Of a DNA stretch of 64,000 nucleotides, positions 16,915 through 27,862 are shown piece after piece (the first letter of the stretch is position 1; the number at the start of each line of letters is the position of its first letter). Under the pieces are notes generated by a model. That model made no database searches, was not told the DNA's origin, and saw only the letters and a list, made by a program, of their open reading frames with translations. The position numbers were made by a program, and so were the translations under genes. Source of the stretch: GCA-003244245 sp050699635 (GTDB lineage: Bacteria > Actinomycetota > Actinomycetes > Mycobacteriales > Pseudonocardiaceae); NCBI GenBank assembly GCA_050699635.1, contig JBOHFK010000001.1, forward strand, positions 112,730 through 176,729, in the 5' to 3' direction.

Positions 16915-16980
16915 GGCGTGTCGTGCTCTCCCGCCCGGCGTGTCGTGCTCTCCTGCCCGGTGTGTCGTGCTCTCCTGCCC
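16915..16980. repeat. Three tandem 22-bp repeats, family B
   Basis: Copies at 16915-16936, 16937-16958 and 16959-16980 begin GGCGTGTCGTGCTCTC or GGTGTGTCGTGCTCTC and end GCCC, differing at one or two positions. They occupy nearly all of the gap between lgt and the DUF2461 gene. The related degenerate array is at 8917-8982. Confidence 0.9.
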
Positions 16981-16995
16981 GGCTAGCATGCGGCG

Positions 16996-17638
16996 ATGGG
17001 TTTCGATGGGTTCGGCGAGCGCGCGGTTGACTTCTATGAGGCTGGCCGCAGACAACTCCAAGGCCTACTGGAGCGACCACAGGACCGTCTACGACGAACA
17101 GATTCGCGCCCCGATGGTGGCGCTGCTCGACGAACTGGAGCCGAAGTTCGGCACCGGGAAGATCTTCCGTCCGCACCGCGACGTCCGGTTCAGCAGCGAC
17201 AAGAGCCCGTACAAGACCCACTGCGGTGCCGTGATCTCCGTGCCCGGCGGGGCTTTCTACATCCAGGTGGGAGCCGATGGGCTGCTTGTCGCGGGTGGTG
17301 GCTACCAGTGGTCGGCTGACCAGCTCGCCCGTTACCGGTTGGCGGTAGATGGCGAGCGTAGCGGCGAGGATCTGAGCCGGGTGCTGACGACTGTGTCGAA
17401 CAGCAGGGCCGCCCTGCAGCGCGGCGGGGAGACGCTGCGCTCCCGTCCCCGGGGTAGCCCGGCAGACCACCCACGTATTGATCTGCTGCGGCACCGCTCG
17501 CTGTATCTTTGGCGGTCCTGGCGGCCGGATGAGGTGCTCCACGAGCGCGCCTGCCTGGTCCGGGTCCAGGAGAGCTGGCGTACCACCCGACCTCTCGTCC
17601 AGTGGCTGGCCAGGCACGTCGGCGCGGCCGAGATCTAG
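16996..17638 (+). pseudogene. DUF2461 (TIGR02453) protein interrupted by a one-base frameshift
   Basis: The ATG at 16996 starts MGFDGFGERAVDFYE, the expected N-terminus of the family. The continuation LAADNSKAYWSDHRTVYDEQ is in another frame, switching at 17038-17043. Family members read FYEGLAADNSK, so one G is missing in the run gaggctgg. After the shift the frame is open to a TAG at 17636-17638 with typical DUF2461 sequence (FRPHRDVRFSSDKSPYKTHCG, FYIQVGADGLLVAGGGY). With the base restored the product would be about 213 residues. Either a recent mutation or a sequencing error. Function of the family is unknown. Confidence 0.8.
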
Positions 17639-17700
17639 ACATCAGCCGGACACCTGCCAGTCGTGGGATTGATCCGAATGCACCGCTAGTCTGTCCGACT

Positions 17701-19125
17701 ATGAGTCGACGCGCGAAGATCGTCTGCACGATTGGTCCGGTGACCGCTACCCCGGAGAAGATCCGGGAGCTGGTCCGGGCCGGAATGGATGTGGCGCGCC
17801 TCAATTTCAGCCATGGTAGCCATGCTGATCATGCGCGGGTCTATGCGATGGTGCGGGAGGCCAGCGATCAGGCGGGCCGGGCGGTGGGGGTGCTGGCTGA
17901 TCTGCAGGGGCCGAAGATCCGGTTGGGCCGGTTCGTGGCCGGTCCCGTGGAGTGGCGCACTGGCGATGAGGTGCGGGTGACCGTCGAGAATGTTCCCGGA
18001 ACCCACGACCGGGTCTCGACCACGTATCCGGGGCTGGCCGGGGACGCCCGCGAGGGCGACTCGCTGCTCGTCGATGACGGCAAGATCGCTCTGCTGGTGC
18101 GTAAGGTCGAGGACACCGAGGTGGTCTGTGAGGTCATCGAGGGTGGCATCGTCAGTGACAACAAGGGGCTGTCGCTGCCCGGGATGAACGTCTCGGTGCC
18201 GGCGATGTCGGCGAAGGACATCGCGGATCTGGAGTTCGCCCTGGCGTTGCGGGTCGATCTGGTGGCGCTGTCGTTCGTGCGTTCCCCGGCCGATATTGAT
18301 CTGGTGCATCGCACGATGGACTCGGTGCCGGGTGGCCGGTTGCCGGTGATCGCGAAGCTGGAGAAACCGGAGGCGGTGGATAATCTCGAGGCGATCGTGC
18401 TGGCCTTCGACGGGGTGATGGTCGCGCGGGGCGATCTCGGGGTCGAGTTGCCGCTGGAGAATGTGCCGTTGGTGCAGAAGCGGGCGGTCCAGGTGGCTCG
18501 GGAGAACGCCAAACCTATTATCGTGGCCACTCAGATGCTGGATTCGATGATCGGCAATGCCCGGCCCACCCGGGCGGAGGCCTCCGATGTGGCCAACGCG
18601 GTGCTCGATGGTGCCGATGCGGTCATGCTCTCCGGTGAAACCAGTGTCGGTCGCTACCCGATCGAGTCGGTGAAAACGATGAGCCGCATCGTGGAGGCGG
18701 TCGAAGTCGGCTCGCCACATGTTCCCCCGCTCAACCACGTGCCGCGGACCAAGCGGGGTGTGCTGTCCTACGCAGCGCGCAACATCGGAGAGCAACTGGA
18801 GGCGAAGGCTCTGGTGGCCTTCACCCAGTCCGGCGACACCGTTCGCAGACTGGCTCGGCTGCACACCCACCTACCACTGCTGGCTTTCACCCCCGAGGCT
18901 CCAGTGCGCAACCAACTCTCAATGACCTGGGGAACCGAGACCTTCCTGGTACCACGGGTCGAGACCACCGACGCGATGGTCCGGCAGGTGGATCAGGCGA
19001 TGCTGTCGATCGGGCGCTACCAGCGCGGCGATCTCGTCGTGATCGTGGCCGGATCCCCTCCCGGTACGGTGGGCTCGACTAACCTCATCCGGGTGCACCG
19101 CCTGGGTGAAGAGGATCTTGGCTGA
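17701..19125 (+). CDS. pyk: Pyruvate kinase
   Basis: A 474-residue enzyme converting phosphoenolpyruvate and ADP to pyruvate and ATP. The ATG at 17701 gives the standard N-terminus MSRRAKIVCTIGP. Motifs include GMDVARLNFSHGSH, LADLQGPKIRLGRF, the active-site signature VIAKLEKPEAVDNLEAI, MVARGDLGVELPLE and the Mg/K-binding region ATQMLDSMI. The C-terminal allosteric domain ends VGSTNLIRVHRLGEED. Placement after lgt matches mycobacteria. Its codon usage includes many GAT/CGG codons but looks native. Confidence 0.98.
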   Translation: MSRRAKIVCTIGPVTATPEKIRELVRAGMDVARLNFSHGSHADHARVYAMVREASDQAGRAVGVLADLQGPKIRLGRFVAGPVEWRTGDEVRVTVENVPGTHDRVSTTYPGLAGDAREGDSLLVDDGKIALLVRKVEDTEVVCEVIEGGIVSDNKGLSLPGMNVSVPAMSAKDIADLEFALALRVDLVALSFVRSPADIDLVHRTMDSVPGGRLPVIAKLEKPEAVDNLEAIVLAFDGVMVARGDLGVELPLENVPLVQKRAVQVARENAKPIIVATQMLDSMIGNARPTRAEASDVANAVLDGADAVMLSGETSVGRYPIESVKTMSRIVEAVEVGSPHVPPLNHVPRTKRGVLSYAARNIGEQLEAKALVAFTQSGDTVRRLARLHTHLPLLAFTPEAPVRNQLSMTWGTETFLVPRVETTDAMVRQVDQAMLSIGRYQRGDLVVIVAGSPPGTVGSTNLIRVHRLGEEDLG

Positions 19126-19140
19126 CCCTACCGACGTTGC

Positions 19141-20046
19141 GTGGCAACAGTGATCGACGCCCCACTGGCGGCTGATGGTGTGCCACGGGGGCAACCCGTG
19201 GTGGACCGGCTGGTGGCATTGCTGGACCTTGAGCGCATCGAAGACGACATCTTTCGCGGTGTGAGTCCCACGGACTCACTAGCGCGAGTCTTCGGTGGGC
19301 AGGTTGCAGGTCAGGCGCTCATCGCGGCTGGCCGCACCGTCCCTGTCGAGCGCAGCGTGCACTCGCTGCACGCCTACTTCATCCGGCCTGGCGATGCGCG
19401 GGTGCCGATCGTCTACAACGTGGACCGGATCCGCGATGGGCAGTCGTTCAGCACCCGCCGCGTGGTCGCTATCCAACACGGCAAGGCGATCTTCGCAATG
19501 TCCGCGTCGTTCCAGCTCCCGGAGCAGGGCTTGGAGCATGCCGATGAGATGCCTGATGTTCCGCCGCCGGAGCAGCTCGATGACTGGGCCAGTTGGGCGC
19601 GCCGCAGCGGCGATACCGCGGCGCCGATCACGCGGGTGCCGCGGCCGTTCGACCTGCGCTTCATCACCCCGCCAATCTGGGCCACTGGCGTGCGGGCGCT
19701 GGCCGGGTCGGCAGCGCGTGATCAGCTGTGGATGCGAGCCGACGGTGTGTTGCCCGACGACGCTCTGCTGCACGTCTGTGTACTTGCCTTCGCTTCGGAC
19801 CTGACTGTGCTGTGGTCGGTGGCCGCTGCCCATGGTCATGCGTTGGGTCAGGACGTGATGGCTGCCAGCCTTGACCATGCCATGTGGTTCCACCGCCCGT
19901 TCCAGGTCGACGACTGGGTGCTCTGCGACTACACCTCACCATCCGCATCAGGAGGCCGGGGGTTGGCGACCGGACGCTTCTTCAGCCGGGATGGCAGATT
20001 GATCGCCAACGTGGTGCAGGAGGGCCTGGTGCGAGTCCGGCGCTAG
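19141..20046 (+). CDS. tesB: Acyl-CoA thioesterase II (TesB-like)
   Basis: A 301-residue double-hotdog thioesterase hydrolysing acyl-CoA to free fatty acid and CoA. N-terminal hotdog: VFGGQVAGQALIAAGRTV, HSLHAYFIRPGD and YNVDRIRDGQSFSTRRV. C-terminal hotdog: SLDHAMWFHRPFQVDDWVLCD and GRGLATGRFFSRDGRLIANVVQEGLVR. The catalytic Asp in the SLDHAMWFH segment and the Gln in VVQEG match the TesB triad. It begins 15 nt after pyk with GTG, as in the mycobacterial pykA-tesB1 pair. Confidence 0.95.
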   Translation: MATVIDAPLAADGVPRGQPVVDRLVALLDLERIEDDIFRGVSPTDSLARVFGGQVAGQALIAAGRTVPVERSVHSLHAYFIRPGDARVPIVYNVDRIRDGQSFSTRRVVAIQHGKAIFAMSASFQLPEQGLEHADEMPDVPPPEQLDDWASWARRSGDTAAPITRVPRPFDLRFITPPIWATGVRALAGSAARDQLWMRADGVLPDDALLHVCVLAFASDLTVLWSVAAAHGHALGQDVMAASLDHAMWFHRPFQVDDWVLCDYTSPSASGGRGLATGRFFSRDGRLIANVVQEGLVRVRR

Positions 20047-20059
20047 CCGTGTCCGGTTC

Positions 20060-20458
20060 TCAGCTGTTCGCGGCGGCCTTGGCGAGGGTCGCCAGCTGGG
20101 CCAGCGAGGTCGTGATCATCTCGCGGGTAGCGTCCAGACGGTGGGTCTCGGAGTCGGGCAGCGCGACGTGTACGTCGATCCGGGTGCCGGGCATGTCTTC
20201 GGCGAGCTGCCAGACAAAGTCGATGTCGCGCACTTGGCAGGAGATCGTGACGCGCCCCTGGGCGCGGTCGTTGCGTAGCCGCTGTGGCATCGGGAAGTCG
20301 GGATATCCCTCCAGCCACAGGGTGTAACCGTCCGCGCCGTCGTCGCGCACGGTCTGCACGCCAGCCCACCACTCCGGGAACCGGGTCGGGTCGAATAGCA
20401 GCTTCCAGACCTCCTCGACGGGCGCATCCGCGCGCCCGCTCAGGGTGAATTCGGGCAT
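20060..20458 (-). CDS. SRPBCC/polyketide-cyclase-like protein
   Basis: A 132-residue START/Bet-v1-like domain: an N-terminal strand MPEFTLSGRADAPVEEVWKLLFDPTRFPEWW, a middle sheet (YTLWLEGYPDFP), and a long C-terminal helix (MITTSLAQLATLAKAAANS). The ATG at 20458 has AAGGAGG just upstream and lies inside the last codons of the SARP-type regulator gene (19-bp overlap), so the two are co-transcribed and probably coupled. Such domains bind hydrophobic ligands; it may serve the neighbouring methyltransferase's pathway, but that is inference. Confidence 0.85.
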   Translation of the reverse strand: MPEFTLSGRADAPVEEVWKLLFDPTRFPEWWAGVQTVRDDGADGYTLWLEGYPDFPMPQRLRNDRAQGRVTISCQVRDIDFVWQLAEDMPGTRIDVHVALPDSETHRLDATREMITTSLAQLATLAKAAANS

Positions 20459-23400
20459 CCCGCCTCCTTCGTGTCGATTCCCGAGTCGATCCCGGCCAGC
20501 TCGGCGGTCAGCCGCGCCAACTCCCGGTCCGGCTCGACTAGACCGACTACCGGCGCACGGCCGAGGTCGACGAGATTGGCGGTGTATTCCTGCCCGAGTC
20601 GGGGCTGGTGCAGGCGTCGCCACCCCGCGGCGGCCTCGGCCAGCCGCCGGCGGGCCTCGGCGCAATTCCCGCGGGCAAGGGCGACCAGGCCCTGCACCCG
20701 CGCCATCCGTGGCACGAGCGCCCACGGCTGGTCGCCGGGACCGACCGGTTCCAGCGCGGCCAGCCGGATCTCCGCGGCGGCCGCCTCGGGGTCGCCGTCC
20801 CGAGCTAGCGCCTCAGCCCGGGCTAGCCGGGTGGCCGGTCGGCTGATCTGGGCGTGTTCGTTGAGCGCGGTGGCCAGCAGGTCGGCGGCCTCGGCGTGCC
20901 GGCCGGCTGCCAGCGCGACCAGGCCGGCGTCGTGGCAGGTAAGAGCGGCGAGCGCGGGCGAGTCGAGACGCTCGGCCATCTCGCGCTGCCGGGCGCTGGT
21001 GGCCAGCGCCTGGTCGTGGCGGTCGAGCCGGGACAGCAGGTGGGCGCGGGCGGCCAGGCAGGGCAGGGTGACAACGGGGATACCGCGGGTGGCCGCAACG
21101 GCACGGTCGGCCAGCCGCAGCGCGGTCGGCAGGTCATCGGCGCAGGCCAGTGCGCAGGCGGCGTTGACCCAGATGCTGTAGGCGAGGTCGGGCCGGTCGG
21201 CCCGTTCGACCGCAGCCCCGGCCCGCTCGGCGACCGGCACGCATTCGTCGAAGCGCCCGAGCCGGATCAGCGCGAACAGCCGGACGTTCTCACGGTCGCC
21301 GTAGCTGACGTCGTCCGGCTCGGGTTCCAGCGCCTCGACCTGGCTGAGCAGCCCGGTGACCGCTCCCGCGTCCCCGGCGACGGCCTGGGTCCAGGCCAGC
21401 CCGAGCAGCGTCTCGGCCCGCAGGGCTGCGGGGGCCTCGGGAGGCATCAGCTCCTGGGCGCGCTGGTAGGCGGCCAGCGACGCGGCCGGGTGGCAGATCA
21501 CTCCGCGCAGGAGCCTGCCCCGTTGGCACCAGGCCGCCGCGCTGTCGCCGACCGACATGGCGTCGACGGCGGCCCGCCACTCGCGCTCGAAGTCGTCGCG
21601 GCGATCGAGCCAGGCATACACCTCGGCCAGTTCCAGCCGCGGTACGGGGTCGGTCGGCGCGCATCCGACGGCCTCGGCCCAGAAGGTGGCAGCCTCCGGT
21701 AGAGCACCGACCGAGCGGGCGTGCCGGCCGGCCCGTTGCCAGCGTGGGCCGGCAAGGTCGGTGCGCCCGGCCCGCTGCAGGTGCCGCGCTACCTCGGCGG
21801 CGACCTGGTCGACGTCCGTCCCGGCGGCTGCCTCCACCGCCAGCGCCAACCGCTCGTGGCAGCGCTCGGCATCGAGCAGGTCGGCGCGGGCCGCCTCGGC
21901 AAGCAGCGCGTGCCGGAACCGCAGGCTGCCACACTCGCGGCGCACCAGCCCGGAATTCATCACCTGGTGCTCGGCCTCCGCCTGATCGGCCAGCGAAAGG
22001 GCAGCGATCTCGGCCACGACCAGCCCTCGTCCGGCTGCGGCGACCGCCTCGGCGAGCTCCCGGCCGCCCGGCGGAAGGACGCCCAGCGCCGCGCGCACCG
22101 CCGCTCGCAGGTTCGACGGCGGGGTAGTGCTGCCAGCGGCCAGCGCTCGGGCGCTCTCCACCGCCAGCAGCGGGTTTCCCTCTGCGGCGGTTACTGCCCG
22201 CCGAACGTCGTCCTCAGCCAGCGTGGCGACGCTGCACACCACCGCGGCCAGCTCGCTGTCGGCCAGCGAACCTAGCTGCACCTCGCTGACCTCGACGCCC
22301 CGGCTGGCCAGGTCCGCGACCAGCGCGTCGGCTTCGGCTCGCACCGGCCGGTCGCGGCGGGTCAGGATCAGCATCACCGGCAGCCCGGCCAGCCGCCGCC
22401 CGATGTGTGTCGTCAGCTGCAGGCTGGCCCGGTCGGCGCGGTGCACGTCCTCGGCCACCAGCAACACCGGGCGGCCGGCCGCCGCCCACTCCACCAGCCG
22501 GAGCACCCCGTCGAAGATCCGCAACCGCTCCAGTTCGGGTGCGGCGACCGGCGCCGGGACCCCGGTCCGGCCGAGCCCCGCAGCCAGATCGGGTGCCAAC
22601 CGGCCCAGCTCCTGTGGCCAGCCGGCGTCCTCCGGTGGGGCCGGCACGATGCGGACCAGCTGGCGAGCCAGCTCCTGCCACACCGCGAACGGCGCCTCGC
22701 CGCCGACGTCGACCCCGGCCCCGACCGCCACCCGGCCGCCGGCGTTGTCCGCGCGCCGGGCCAGCTCGGCGACCAGCCGGGTCTTGCCGATGCCGCCCTC
22801 GCCGGTCACCACGACCACCCGGCCGCGGCCGTCCCTGGCGGCCGACCAGGCCCCGGTCAACGCAGCCAGCTCCCGGGTCCGGCCGAACAGCGGCCGCGCC
22901 ACGCCGTCCGGGCTCGCAAAGGCCCCGGTCGTCGGCCCGCGCAACTGGGCCAGCACGGCCCGGATGGCCGGCCCCGGCGCCACACCCAACTCGGCGCGCA
23001 GCCGCTGGGCGAAGTCCCGGCCGGTGGCCAGCGATCCAGCCCGGTCACCGGCAGCGGCCAGCCGGCGCAACAGGGCGCAGTGTGCCGGCTCGTCAAGCGG
23101 GGCCAGCGCGCAACGCTCCCGCGACCAGCGCACCGCCGCCGCAACGTCACCGCCAGTCTCGTCGCGCTCGGCCAACCGGTCGAGCAACGCGGCGTGGCGC
23201 GCCTGGTGCTCCGCCCAGGCGGCCCGGGCCCAGTCCTCATCCAGGTCGGCCAGCAGTTCACCCCGGCACTGCTCGACCGCAAGCCTGTCCTCGCCTGCGG
23301 CGATCAGGGCGGCGACCTCGGCGACGTCGACCCGCAGCGTCTCCGGGCACAGCCCGATAGTGCTCCTCGACGTCACCAGCGCGCCTTCGCCCAGGACGCG

Positions 23401-23607
23401 GCGCAGCGCCCACACCGCGGTCCGCAGGCGTGCCCGCGGAGCTGGCTGCGGCACGTCGGGCCAGAACCGGGCGGCCAGCGCGTCGCGATCGTGCGGACCA
23501 GGGCGCAAGGCGAGGAAAGCCAGCAACCGTCGCGCGGAGCCGGGCACCGGCACCGGCTCGCCGTCCCGCTCGACGGCCACGGCACCCAGCAGCCGCACCC
23601 GAAGCAC
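20440..23607 (-). CDS. Large SARP/AfsR-type regulator (wHTH-BTAD-AAA-TPR)
   Basis: About 1055 residues from GTG 23607, chosen because the winged-helix domain starts VLRVRLLGAVAVERDG. Domains: OmpR-like DNA-binding domain (1-90), bacterial transcriptional activator domain (about 95-223), an STAND/AAA ATPase with Walker A GEGGIGKT at 269-276 and Walker-B-like PVLLVAEDVHRAD, then a long Ala/Leu-rich TPR-like region. Such regulators activate secondary-metabolism or stress genes in response to ATP and ligand. It is upstream of the SRPBCC gene and divergent from a methyltransferase gene, its most likely target. No PKS, NRPS or other biosynthetic core is in the window. Confidence 0.9.
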   Translation of the reverse strand: MLRVRLLGAVAVERDGEPVPVPGSARRLLAFLALRPGPHDRDALAARFWPDVPQPAPRARLRTAVWALRRVLGEGALVTSRSTIGLCPETLRVDVAEVAALIAAGEDRLAVEQCRGELLADLDEDWARAAWAEHQARHAALLDRLAERDETGGDVAAAVRWSRERCALAPLDEPAHCALLRRLAAAGDRAGSLATGRDFAQRLRAELGVAPGPAIRAVLAQLRGPTTGAFASPDGVARPLFGRTRELAALTGAWSAARDGRGRVVVVTGEGGIGKTRLVAELARRADNAGGRVAVGAGVDVGGEAPFAVWQELARQLVRIVPAPPEDAGWPQELGRLAPDLAAGLGRTGVPAPVAAPELERLRIFDGVLRLVEWAAAGRPVLLVAEDVHRADRASLQLTTHIGRRLAGLPVMLILTRRDRPVRAEADALVADLASRGVEVSEVQLGSLADSELAAVVCSVATLAEDDVRRAVTAAEGNPLLAVESARALAAGSTTPPSNLRAAVRAALGVLPPGGRELAEAVAAAGRGLVVAEIAALSLADQAEAEHQVMNSGLVRRECGSLRFRHALLAEAARADLLDAERCHERLALAVEAAAGTDVDQVAAEVARHLQRAGRTDLAGPRWQRAGRHARSVGALPEAATFWAEAVGCAPTDPVPRLELAEVYAWLDRRDDFEREWRAAVDAMSVGDSAAAWCQRGRLLRGVICHPAASLAAYQRAQELMPPEAPAALRAETLLGLAWTQAVAGDAGAVTGLLSQVEALEPEPDDVSYGDRENVRLFALIRLGRFDECVPVAERAGAAVERADRPDLAYSIWVNAACALACADDLPTALRLADRAVAATRGIPVVTLPCLAARAHLLSRLDRHDQALATSARQREMAERLDSPALAALTCHDAGLVALAAGRHAEAADLLATALNEHAQISRPATRLARAEALARDGDPEAAAAEIRLAALEPVGPGDQPWALVPRMARVQGLVALARGNCAEARRRLAEAAAGWRRLHQPRLGQEYTANLVDLGRAPVVGLVEPDRELARLTAELAGIDSGIDTKEAGCPNSP

Positions 23608-23625
23608 ACACCGACAATAGCGGCG

Positions 23626-23654
23626 ATTGACGCTGCGTTGACGGTTCCCGAACG
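23626..23654 (+). promoter_or_regulatory. Candidate SARP box (direct heptamer repeats, 11-bp period)
   Basis: ATTGACG at 23626-23632 and GTTGACG at 23637-23643 share six of seven bases at an exact 11-bp period. A weaker third heptamer, CCGAACG, lies in register at 23648-23654. SARP proteins bind direct heptamer repeats spaced one helical turn apart. The site lies 57 bp before the methyltransferase start and 19 bp before the regulator's own start, suiting both promoters. Confidence 0.5.
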
Positions 23655-23710
23655 GTCCGCGGCGACTCTTGCCGGTGTCGGTAGGCGGCAATCAAAAATA
23701 GGAGATCACC

Positions 23711-24766
23711 ATGGCCATTGACCAGAACAAGCTCAACGAGTTTCTCGGCCGGTTCGTCGGCGACCTCGGAGCCACCATGGCCGCCGGGAATATCGTCGTC
23801 GGGCACCGCCTCGGTCTGTACCGGGCGCTGGCCGCCGGGCCGGCCACTCCGGAGGAACTGGCCGCACGTACCGAGACCGACCCGCGCTATGTCGCCGAGT
23901 GGCTGCGCGGCCAGGCCGCCGGCGGCTACCTCACCTACCAGCCCGAGACCGGCAGCTACGGGCTCAGCGAGGAGCAGGCGTTCGCGCTGGCCGATCCGAC
24001 CGGCCCGGTGTACGCGCCGGGTGCGTTCGTGCTGGCGCTGGGGGCGTTGCGCGCCGAGTCGCAGATCACCGAATCGTTCCGGACCGGGGCCGGCATGGGC
24101 TGGCACGAGCACCACGATGACGTGTTCGTGGGCTGCGAGCTGTTCTTCCGTCCCGGGTACCTGGCTAACCTTGTGCCGAGTTGGATCCCCGCACTGCACG
24201 GGGCGCAGGACAAGCTGCGGGCCGGCGCGCGGGTCGCCGACGTGGGCTGCGGGCTGGGCGGGTCCACCGTGCTGCTCGCCGAGGCCTACCCGGCGTCGAC
24301 GTTCGCCGGCTCGGACTACCACGAAGGATCCATCGGGCTGGCCCGCAAGCGAGCCGCCGACGCCGGAGTCGCCAACCGCACCTCCTTCGAGGTCGCCTCG
24401 GCGCAGACCTTCTCCGGGACCGGCTACGACCTGGTGGCCACCTTCGACTGCCTGCACGACATGGGGGATCCGCTCGGCGCCGCACGCCACGTCCTCGACG
24501 CGCTGGACGCCGACGGCACCTGGCTGATCGTCGAGCCGTTCGCCGGCGACGCCGTCACGGACAACCTGAGCCCCGTGGGACGCGCTTACTACTCGTTCTC
24601 CAGTTTCCTGTGCGTGCCCAACGCGCTGTCCCAACCCGGCGGCTACGCACTGGGCGCGCAGGCCGGCGAGGCAGCCATCCGGCAGGTCACGCTCGACGCC
24701 GGGTTCACCCGGTTCCGGCGGGCCGCCGAGACGCCGTTCAACCTCGTCTTCGAGGCCCGTCCGTGA
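23711..24766 (+). CDS. SAM-dependent methyltransferase with N-terminal winged helix
   Basis: A 351-residue protein with AGGAG 6 nt before the ATG. The N-terminal part (about residues 1-90) resembles a dimerisation/winged-helix domain: GHRLGLYRALAAGPATPEELAARTETDPRYVAEWLRG. The C-terminal half is a Rossmann methyltransferase with SAM motif VADVGCGLGGST, the acidic motif II FAGSDYHEGSI and FDCLHDMGDP. This matches the Rv2258c-like class of putative methyltransferases. Substrate unknown. It is divergent from the SARP regulator. Confidence 0.88.
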   Translation: MAIDQNKLNEFLGRFVGDLGATMAAGNIVVGHRLGLYRALAAGPATPEELAARTETDPRYVAEWLRGQAAGGYLTYQPETGSYGLSEEQAFALADPTGPVYAPGAFVLALGALRAESQITESFRTGAGMGWHEHHDDVFVGCELFFRPGYLANLVPSWIPALHGAQDKLRAGARVADVGCGLGGSTVLLAEAYPASTFAGSDYHEGSIGLARKRAADAGVANRTSFEVASAQTFSGTGYDLVATFDCLHDMGDPLGAARHVLDALDADGTWLIVEPFAGDAVTDNLSPVGRAYYSFSSFLCVPNALSQPGGYALGAQAGEAAIRQVTLDAGFTRFRRAAETPFNLVFEARP

Positions 24767-24811
24767 CAGTGTGACCTGGGATTACCGCACAGACCCGGGG
24801 AGGGGCCATTC

Positions 24812-25500
24812 ATGAGCTCACGGATCGACAACGTATTGCAGGATGTGATGGCGGCCGGCCACGTACCCAACGTGGTCGCCATCGCGGCCGACCGAAACGG
24901 CGTGATCTACGAGGGTGACCGGGCCCCCGGGCCGTTGGCCGCGACGACCCGGTCACTCCGGACTCCTCTTCCGGATCATGTCGATGACCAAGATGGTGCA
25001 TGGTGCACGGTGGCCGCGCTGCAGTAGGTGGAACGCGGCAGCCTCGAGCTCACCGCACCCGTCGACACCTACTGCCCCGATTTCGCCACCTGCATCGGGG
25101 AGAACCTCACCGGTCCGCTCGGCATGAACGAGACCGCATTCCTGATGAACGATGAGCGGGCGGCCAACTCGGTACCGGTGCACAGGCGTGGCGCGGACAG
25201 GAAGTGGATCGTCGTCGGGGAGATCCTCAACCAGCAGCCGGACTGGTGGGCCGGCGGGCACGGTCTGTACTCCACCCCGCGCGACTACCTCAGGTTCCAA
25301 CGCATGCTCCTTGGCAACGGCACGTTCGAGGGCACCAAGATCCTCGAGTCGGAGACGGTGGACGCCGCGTTCACCAACCAGATCGGCGATCTGAACTTCC
25401 TGGCGAAGATCCCCACCGCCGACCCCGCCGCGACGCACGACTTCAACCTCGGCCCCGGCTTGAAATTGGGGCTATGGGCTGTTGCTCAGCCTCTCACATG
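24812..25500 (+). pseudogene. Degraded serine hydrolase (beta-lactamase/class C family)
   Basis: The start MSSRIDNVLQDVMAAG and later blocks (ENLTGPLGMNETAFLMNDE, QQPDWWAGGHGLYSTPRDYL, GDLNFLAKIPTADPAATHDF) belong to one esterase/beta-lactamase-like family. The catalytic SMTK (24981-24992) is in a shifted frame, so there are compensating frameshifts at about 24930 and 25000. A TAG at 25025-25027 replaces the Gln in ALQ-VERG. About 100 codons are missing between VDTYCPDFA and ENLTGPLG, and the C-terminus breaks off near 25480. It is non-functional as encoded. A family A repeat follows directly. Confidence 0.82.
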
Positions 25501-25557
25501 CGGGAGTACCTCCTCGTCGTCGGCACCCGTCGCTGAAGGTGGACCACCGGTAGATCG

Positions 25558-25617
25558 CATTCAGCAGGCTGCGCGGGCTTATCGCAGCCGTAAAACCACG
25601 TTCAGCCCGCTGAATAT
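25558..25617. repeat. Palindromic repeat, family A copy 3
   Basis: Left arm CATTCAGCAGGCTGCGCGGG, right arm TTCAGCCCGCTGAATAT, with a TAAAAC spacer. It is the most diverged of the three family A copies and lies between the decayed hydrolase and the 3' end of uvrB. Confidence 0.7.
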
Positions 25618-25634
25618 GGAAAGCGGGCGTCCTA

Positions 25635-27806
<2,172 letters not shown>

Positions 27807-27862
27807 GGCATCGAGCCTAGGCTGCGCCCCTGACAATCTGCGTTCGGCTAGGGTCGAGCGCT

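Noticed and set aside
22127..23620. Plus-strand open frame of 497 codons across the SARP gene
   Set aside because: Ser/Arg/Ala-rich antisense shadow of the regulator; no domain signal or ribosome site.
20060..25500. Complete secondary-metabolite biosynthetic cluster around the SARP gene
   Set aside because: Only a regulator, an SRPBCC protein and a methyltransferase are present; no PKS, NRPS, terpene or RiPP core enzyme was found nearby.
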